NCBI RefSeq assembly: GCF_030812775.1
Contig: NZ_JAUSTI010000014.1
Location: 101,752-165,751, forward strand
Source: Paenibacillus tundrae
GTDB taxonomy: Bacteria; Bacillota; Bacilli; Paenibacillales; Paenibacillaceae
Reading direction: 5' to 3'
DNA: 64,000 nt
Under the pieces are notes generated by a model. That model searched no databases, was not told the DNA's origin, and saw only the letters and a list, made by a program, of their open reading frames with translations. The position numbers and the translations under genes are program-made. Of this stretch, positions 60,287-64,000 are shown piece by piece (position 1 is the stretch's first letter; each line of letters opens with the position of its first letter).

Positions 60287-62224
60287 ATGACTTATCATGG
60301 ATCTGTATTTAGAAAAGGTGGAGCATTGTTAGTAGCAACTGCTGTCGTCACTACAACTTGGGGAGGGACTGCGGTACCTTCAGCGTTTGCTGCAACTGCA
60401 GCTCCGACAAGTAAAACATCTACAGCAACGACCTCCACTGCCAAAGCACCAGCTACTGCCGCAACATTCGTAGGAGCCATGGAAGAAGCGGCTACACTTG
60501 CAGGTGTGCCCTTTACGATGGACAAGCTCTCCGGCACAACCATAAAGCGCAAAGATGCTGCCGTAGCCTTGCAACAATGGCTTAACCTCGACTCTGCTAC
60601 AATTTCCTTCAAAGACGTGCCCGAACAAGCTGATTATGCTGATGCTGTAGCCGCTCTGAATGCTGCTGGGTTGATGAAAGGTTATACCGATACCCTCTTC
60701 CTACCTCATGCCATACTTACGGAGAACGACGTCGCTGTATTAAAAGACCGCATATATAATTACATAAAACCGTTCGTTCTGGAAGAAGCCACAATAATGG
60801 ATCTCCAGACGGCGATGACGCAAGGCAAACTGACATCCAAAGAGCTCGTACAACAATATCTGGATCGTATCGAAAAATATGATGATCAAGGCGTTAGCCT
60901 CAAAGCTGTCCTGACAATAAACCCAGATGCACTGCAAATCGCTGAGCAGTTGGACGAAGAACGAGCGGCTCAAGGTGCCCGCGGGCCTCTGCATGGCATC
61001 CCAGTCTTAGTGAAAGACAACTTCGATACCAAAGATATGCCAACCACTGCCGGTTGTATCTGTCTGAAAGACTCCATTCCCGCTCACGATGCTGAACAAG
61101 TGAAGAAACTCAAGACAGCAGGAGCTATTATTTTAGGTAAAACGAACCTGCACGAGTTCGCATTTGGTATTACGACATCCAGCTCCCTAGGAGGACAAAC
61201 GCTTAACCCCTATGCGCTGGATCACTATCCAGGTGGTTCTAGTGGCGGAACAGGCGCTGCAATTGCTTCAAACTTCGCTGCTGCCGGCTTGGGTACAGAT
61301 ACAGGTGGCTCCATCCGTATTCCGTCCAGCTTCAATAGTCTCGTAGGTATTCGCCCAACGATCGGACTATCCAGTCGTGAAGGTATTATTCCACTGGCGT
61401 TGACGCAGGATGTTGGTGGACCTATGGCTCGTACAGTTAGTGATGCTGCGATAATGCTGGATGCTACTGTAGGTTACGATAAAAAGGATGTGGCTACTGC
61501 TTACGCTGTAGGCAAAATCCCTTCCAGTTACACAGACTTCCTTGATGTTAATGGATTGAAAGGCGCACGTATTGGTATAGCTCCAGAACTGATCCCAAGC
61601 ACCAAAGCAGAGGAAAAGGCTGTAGCTGACGTCATTCACAATGCCGTGGAGGAACTTAAATCACTTGGTGCTACCGCAGTTCCAATCTCCATCCCGAACT
61701 GGGCCGAGATTAATAAATACCCAAGCCTTAGCGGGTACGAATTCAAATTCCAGTTAAATGACTACCTTGATTCTTTAGGCGAGGATGCTCCTTATCACAG
61801 TCTATCTGAGATCATCGCTTCTGGACAGTTCGATAAAGCGCAAGAGCAATCCATGAAAGCGCGAGATGCACGAGAGACGTTAGAGACGACAGAATATAAG
61901 GACATCGTCCTAAAACGTACTCAAGTTACACGTGAGTCACTACTGAAAGTCATGGCGGATCATAACCTGGATGCCATTATCTATCCTACATCCACACAGG
62001 CTGCTGGCCTTATTGGTGAAGGACAAACTTCCGGTGGTAACAACCGACTTAGTCCATTCTCCGGTTTCCCGGCAATTACAGTCCCAGCAGGATTCACAGC
62101 TGACGGCCTACCTGTAGGAATCGAATTCCTGGGACGTGCGTTCGATGAAAGTACTCTCATCAAGCTCGCTTATAGCTATGAGCAAGGTACTCATCACCGT
62201 CAAGCGCCTAAGCTGACGCCGTAA
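60287..62224 (+). CDS. Secreted amidase (amidase signature family) with SLH-like N-terminal region
   Basis: A 645-residue exported protein. Signal peptide 1-35 (ends AFAA), Ala/Thr/Ser-rich linker to about 60, a segment of about 85 residues like one and a half SLH domains (ISFKDVPEQADYADAVAALN, then GLMKGYTDTLFLP), then an amidase signature enzyme (about 165-640). The catalytic triad is present: Lys in VLVKDNFD (K243), cis-Ser in YPGGSSGGTG (318-319) and Ser in GTDTGGSIRIP (S342). It hydrolyses an amide of unknown type outside the cell. AAGGGAG precedes the ATG. The single partial SLH part may not be enough for wall anchoring. Confidence 0.9.
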   Translation: MTYHGSVFRKGGALLVATAVVTTTWGGTAVPSAFAATAAPTSKTSTATTSTAKAPATAATFVGAMEEAATLAGVPFTMDKLSGTTIKRKDAAVALQQWLNLDSATISFKDVPEQADYADAVAALNAAGLMKGYTDTLFLPHAILTENDVAVLKDRIYNYIKPFVLEEATIMDLQTAMTQGKLTSKELVQQYLDRIEKYDDQGVSLKAVLTINPDALQIAEQLDEERAAQGARGPLHGIPVLVKDNFDTKDMPTTAGCICLKDSIPAHDAEQVKKLKTAGAIILGKTNLHEFAFGITTSSSLGGQTLNPYALDHYPGGSSGGTGAAIASNFAAAGLGTDTGGSIRIPSSFNSLVGIRPTIGLSSREGIIPLALTQDVGGPMARTVSDAAIMLDATVGYDKKDVATAYAVGKIPSSYTDFLDVNGLKGARIGIAPELIPSTKAEEKAVADVIHNAVEELKSLGATAVPISIPNWAEINKYPSLSGYEFKFQLNDYLDSLGEDAPYHSLSEIIASGQFDKAQEQSMKARDARETLETTEYKDIVLKRTQVTRESLLKVMADHNLDAIIYPTSTQAAGLIGEGQTSGGNNRLSPFSGFPAITVPAGFTADGLPVGIEFLGRAFDESTLIKLAYSYEQGTHHRQAPKLTP

Positions 62225-62446
62225 CTTTTTTACCGATTTAGTCCGCAGCTACTCTGCTATCATTATATTTAGTCATATGTGATTGACCAGCTTTATTATT
62301 TAAAAGATACACATACTAAACTATGGCTTATGGTAATGTAGAAATAATAATGAAAACACGCGATTAATCCATTACCCTATATGTCTGATCAACAACTCAT
62401 ACTCAAATTAGGGTTAAATGATATCACGGAAAAAGTATTACCGAAA
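62225..62446. other. Intergenic region between convergent amidase and fabH genes
   Basis: About 220 bp, A/T-rich, before the fabH terminator. No hairpin terminator close to the amidase stop was recognised and no gene is seen. Confidence 0.4.
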
Positions 62447-62493
62447 AATAGAAAGCTGGGGTACTGCTCTACATTGAGCGGTACCCCAGCTTC
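62447..62493. terminator. Intrinsic terminator of fabH (bidirectional)
   Basis: Stem AAGCTGGGGTACTGCTC with GAGCGGTACCCCAGCTT, one mismatch, 6-nt loop, followed on the minus strand by TCTATTTTTCGG. May also stop amidase transcripts. Confidence 0.88.
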
Positions 62494-62524
62494 TTCGTTA
62501 TAATGTAATGACTGTTGCTTGAAA

Positions 62525-63520
62525 CTAGGCTCTGTCTGGCACGCCCCATTTCAGGACGAGACCCGAATAAGTTAAGCCACCTCCGAATCCGAACAACGCC
62601 ACTCGTTGGCCATGCTTCAGTTTTCCTTCATCCACTGCTAGCTGCAACGCAAGCGGGATGGACGCAGCAGATGTATTCCCCCGGTATTCCATACTGGTTA
62701 ACGTTCGTTCCAAAGGAATCGGGCCACGCTCGCAAACTGCCTCAATCATTCTCATATTGGCACTGTGTGGCACAAACCAGTCAATCTGCTCAGGCTCTAG
62801 TTCTGCCTTCGTGATGAGATGGCTTAATTGTTCGGGAATCATGCGCACAGCCCATTTGTAGATTTCTCTACCGTTTTGAACAAGGCTCCCCTCGACCTTC
62901 AAAGGTAACCCGTTCATCTCGGACGACAAACCACTCTTATATAAATGAACCCCGCCTTCTCCGTGTGTTCCTGAGATTGCTGCCATAAAGTCGCCTTCTT
63001 CATCAGATCGTTCCACTAAAAAGGCACCAGCTCCATCCCCAAATAACACACAGGTTGTGCGGTCAGTGTAATCCGTAATTTTAGATAAAGTCTCTGCCCC
63101 AATCACGAGCACCTTGCGATACATCCCACTTGTTACCAAGCTATCTGCCATTTGCATACCATACGTAAATCCTGCACAAGCAGCATTTAGATCAAGTACT
63201 CCGGTATGCGGAATGCCAAGATTGGCCTGTACTCTGGAAGCTGAACTTGGAAAGGCATATTCAGGTGTGCTGGTTGCAAATAGAATCATATCCACATCAT
63301 TTACGTTAACCTGGTAACGACCAATCATATCTTCGACAGCTTTTGTAGCCAAATCAGATACATATTGGTTTGCATCGGCGATTCGGCGTTCTCTCATGCC
63401 AGTACGCTGTACAATCCATTCATCGCTCGTATCAACCATTTTCTCCAGATCAGCATTACTTAGGATGCGCTCTGGCACATACGTTCCGAATGCAGTGATT
63501 ATTGCTTTGGATTGATTCAT
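62525..63520 (-). CDS. fabH: Beta-ketoacyl-ACP synthase III
   Basis: Starts fatty acid synthesis by joining acyl-CoA to malonyl-ACP; in Gram-positives it sets branched-chain primer use. 331 residues. Catalytic Cys in NAACAGFTYGM (C115), His in VPHSANMRM (H252) and Asn in RGNTSAASIP (N282). ATG at 63520 follows GGAGGTG. It stands alone, without fabD or fabG beside it, behind a FapR-type operator; a second fabH elsewhere in the genome is possible. Confidence 0.96.
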   Translation of the reverse strand: MNQSKAIITAFGTYVPERILSNADLEKMVDTSDEWIVQRTGMRERRIADANQYVSDLATKAVEDMIGRYQVNVNDVDMILFATSTPEYAFPSSASRVQANLGIPHTGVLDLNAACAGFTYGMQMADSLVTSGMYRKVLVIGAETLSKITDYTDRTTCVLFGDGAGAFLVERSDEEGDFMAAISGTHGEGGVHLYKSGLSSEMNGLPLKVEGSLVQNGREIYKWAVRMIPEQLSHLITKAELEPEQIDWFVPHSANMRMIEAVCERGPIPLERTLTSMEYRGNTSAASIPLALQLAVDEGKLKHGQRVALFGFGGGLTYSGLVLKWGVPDRA

Positions 63521-63547
63521 ACTAGCACCTCCGTTAGTGTTTTTATT

Positions 63548-63580
63548 ATTATAGCACCTACTATTAGTATCTGGTACTAA
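63548..63580 (-). promoter_or_regulatory. fabH promoter with FapR-type operator
   Basis: On the minus strand, TTAGTACCAGATACTAA (63580-63564) is a 17-bp near-palindrome like the FapR site TTAGTACCTRRTACTAA. An extended -10 TGCTATAAT (hexamer 63553-63548) follows 10 bp later; the operator covers the weak -35. FapR with malonyl-CoA would be the expected control. The fapR gene is not in the window. Confidence 0.75.
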
Positions 63581-63806
63581 AAAATATTAAATAGCGGTGA
63601 TCATTCCAAAATGGAATATAACAAGAGCTATTCATTTTAAATGAGAACGACCGTTTTGATCTATAATCCAACCATTTTGTTACTATATCTCAAAAAGCCC
63701 TTAAGCATTCATAACCCGATTTGGGATAGTTTGAATTTAATCTTATGGTTACGGGTACTTGCACGGTCTTCTAATCCGACATGAGGTTTACTACATAAAT
63801 ACAAAA
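63581..63806. other. Intergenic region between fabH and the rRNA terminators
   Basis: About 225 bp upstream of the fabH promoter. Short inverted repeats (TTCCAAAATGGAA and ATTTTAAAT) are present. No gene is seen. Confidence 0.4.
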
Positions 63807-63838
63807 AAACAGCCCAATCCAAGATCAGGCTGTTCCAA
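63807..63838 (-). terminator. Distal rRNA operon terminator
   Basis: Stem AACAGCC/GGGCTGTT with an inner ATC/GAT pair, followed on the minus strand by TTTTTTTGTA. Confidence 0.85.
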
Positions 63839-63842
63839 AACA

Positions 63843-63881
63843 TAAATAAAAACCACCACCGAATAACATCGGCAGTGGTTC
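63843..63881 (-). terminator. Proximal rRNA operon terminator
   Basis: Stem AACCACTGCCGA/TCGGTGGTGGTT, one mismatch, 6-nt loop, followed on the minus strand by TTTATTTATG, directly after the 5S gene. The two terminators in tandem are typical of rRNA operons. Confidence 0.88.
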
Positions 63882-63884
63882 TTT

Positions 63885-64000
63885 GCTTGGCGGCGTCCTA
63901 CTCTTCCAGGACCCTGCGGTCCAAGTACCATCGGCGCTAGAGGGCTTAACGGTCGTGTTCGGGATGGGTACGTGTGGAACCCCTCCGCCATCGCCACCAA
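63885..64000 (-). rRNA. rrf: 5S ribosomal RNA (complete or nearly so; 5' end at window edge)
   Basis: Read leftward from base 64000: TTGGTGGCGATGGCGGAGG, then TTCCACACGTACCCATCCCG with the CGAAC loop, and near the 3' end GAGTAGGACGCCGCCAAGC. Ends pair as helix I (TTGGTGGCG with CGCCGCCAA). 116 nt are in the window, so at most one or two 5' bases are missing. The rest of the rRNA operon should lie to the right. Confidence 0.95.

Noticed and set aside
63791..64000. 69-codon minus-strand frame
   Set aside because: It covers the 5S rRNA gene and its terminators.

Overview
The window looks like a chromosomal segment of a Paenibacillus-type member of the Bacillales. The evidence is indirect but consistent: a Bacillus-type purine operon with a separate purS and a guanine riboswitch leader, YerC, YqfQ and DUF3048 proteins, S-layer-homology (SLH) surface proteins, Gram-positive ribosome binding sites, and operator sequences of Bacillus type (PurR, LexA, Fur, Fnr, FapR, MhqR, CcpA). 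No phage, transposase, CRISPR array or tRNA gene was seen. Most genes lie on the minus strand. The right edge is a 5S rRNA gene read leftward, so an rRNA operon lies just outside.

Layout. 1-5.3 kb: the start of a diacylglycerol kinase gene, a secreted NPP1/Nep1-like protein, a CbiX/SirB-type chelatase overlapping yerC, a YqfQ-like protein and an AlkC-type DNA glycosylase behind a LexA-like box. 5.3-11 kb: corA flanked by two clusters of DnaA-box-like 9-mers, a MITE-like palindromic element, a DUF47-Pit phosphate transport pair, a DUF3048 lipoprotein and a DoxX gene with an Fnr-type promoter. 11-26 kb: two very large repetitive surface proteins (one SLH-anchored with tail-collar and InlB-type B repeats, one with a copper-amine-oxidase N-terminal domain and seven GDGRDL repeats), small hypothetical genes, a DODA-type dioxygenase, hydrolase, DUF1129 and AraC genes, and an unknown secreted protein. 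26-36 kb: a Fur-boxed hydrolase-ilvA-GNAT cluster, a GH3 glucosidase, an mhqO-mhqD pair for quinone/thiol stress behind an MhqR-like operator, and two tandem HlyC/CorC-type membrane proteins.

37-52.5 kb is the purine operon, purE-K-B-C-S-Q-L-F-(Imm26-like)-M-N-H-D, which makes IMP from PRPP. It starts at a sigma-A promoter with two PurR boxes and a guanine-type riboswitch with intrinsic terminator. Genes are either overlapping or separated by spacers, and every spacer longer than about 50 bp carries one copy of a structured palindromic repeat in the same orientation (four close copies, one diverged). An Imm26-like gene sits between purF and purM. This combination is the most unusual feature of the window.

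52.5-64 kb: a universal stress protein, a DUF1294 protein, a 45-residue gene, a sugar module (ROK kinase, GPH symporter, divergent AraC regulator, cre-like sites), topoisomerase III, a secreted amidase with an SLH-like N-terminal region, a stand-alone fabH with a FapR-type operator, and 5S rRNA with two tandem terminators. All assignments come from reading the sequence and remembered family motifs; no database search was run.
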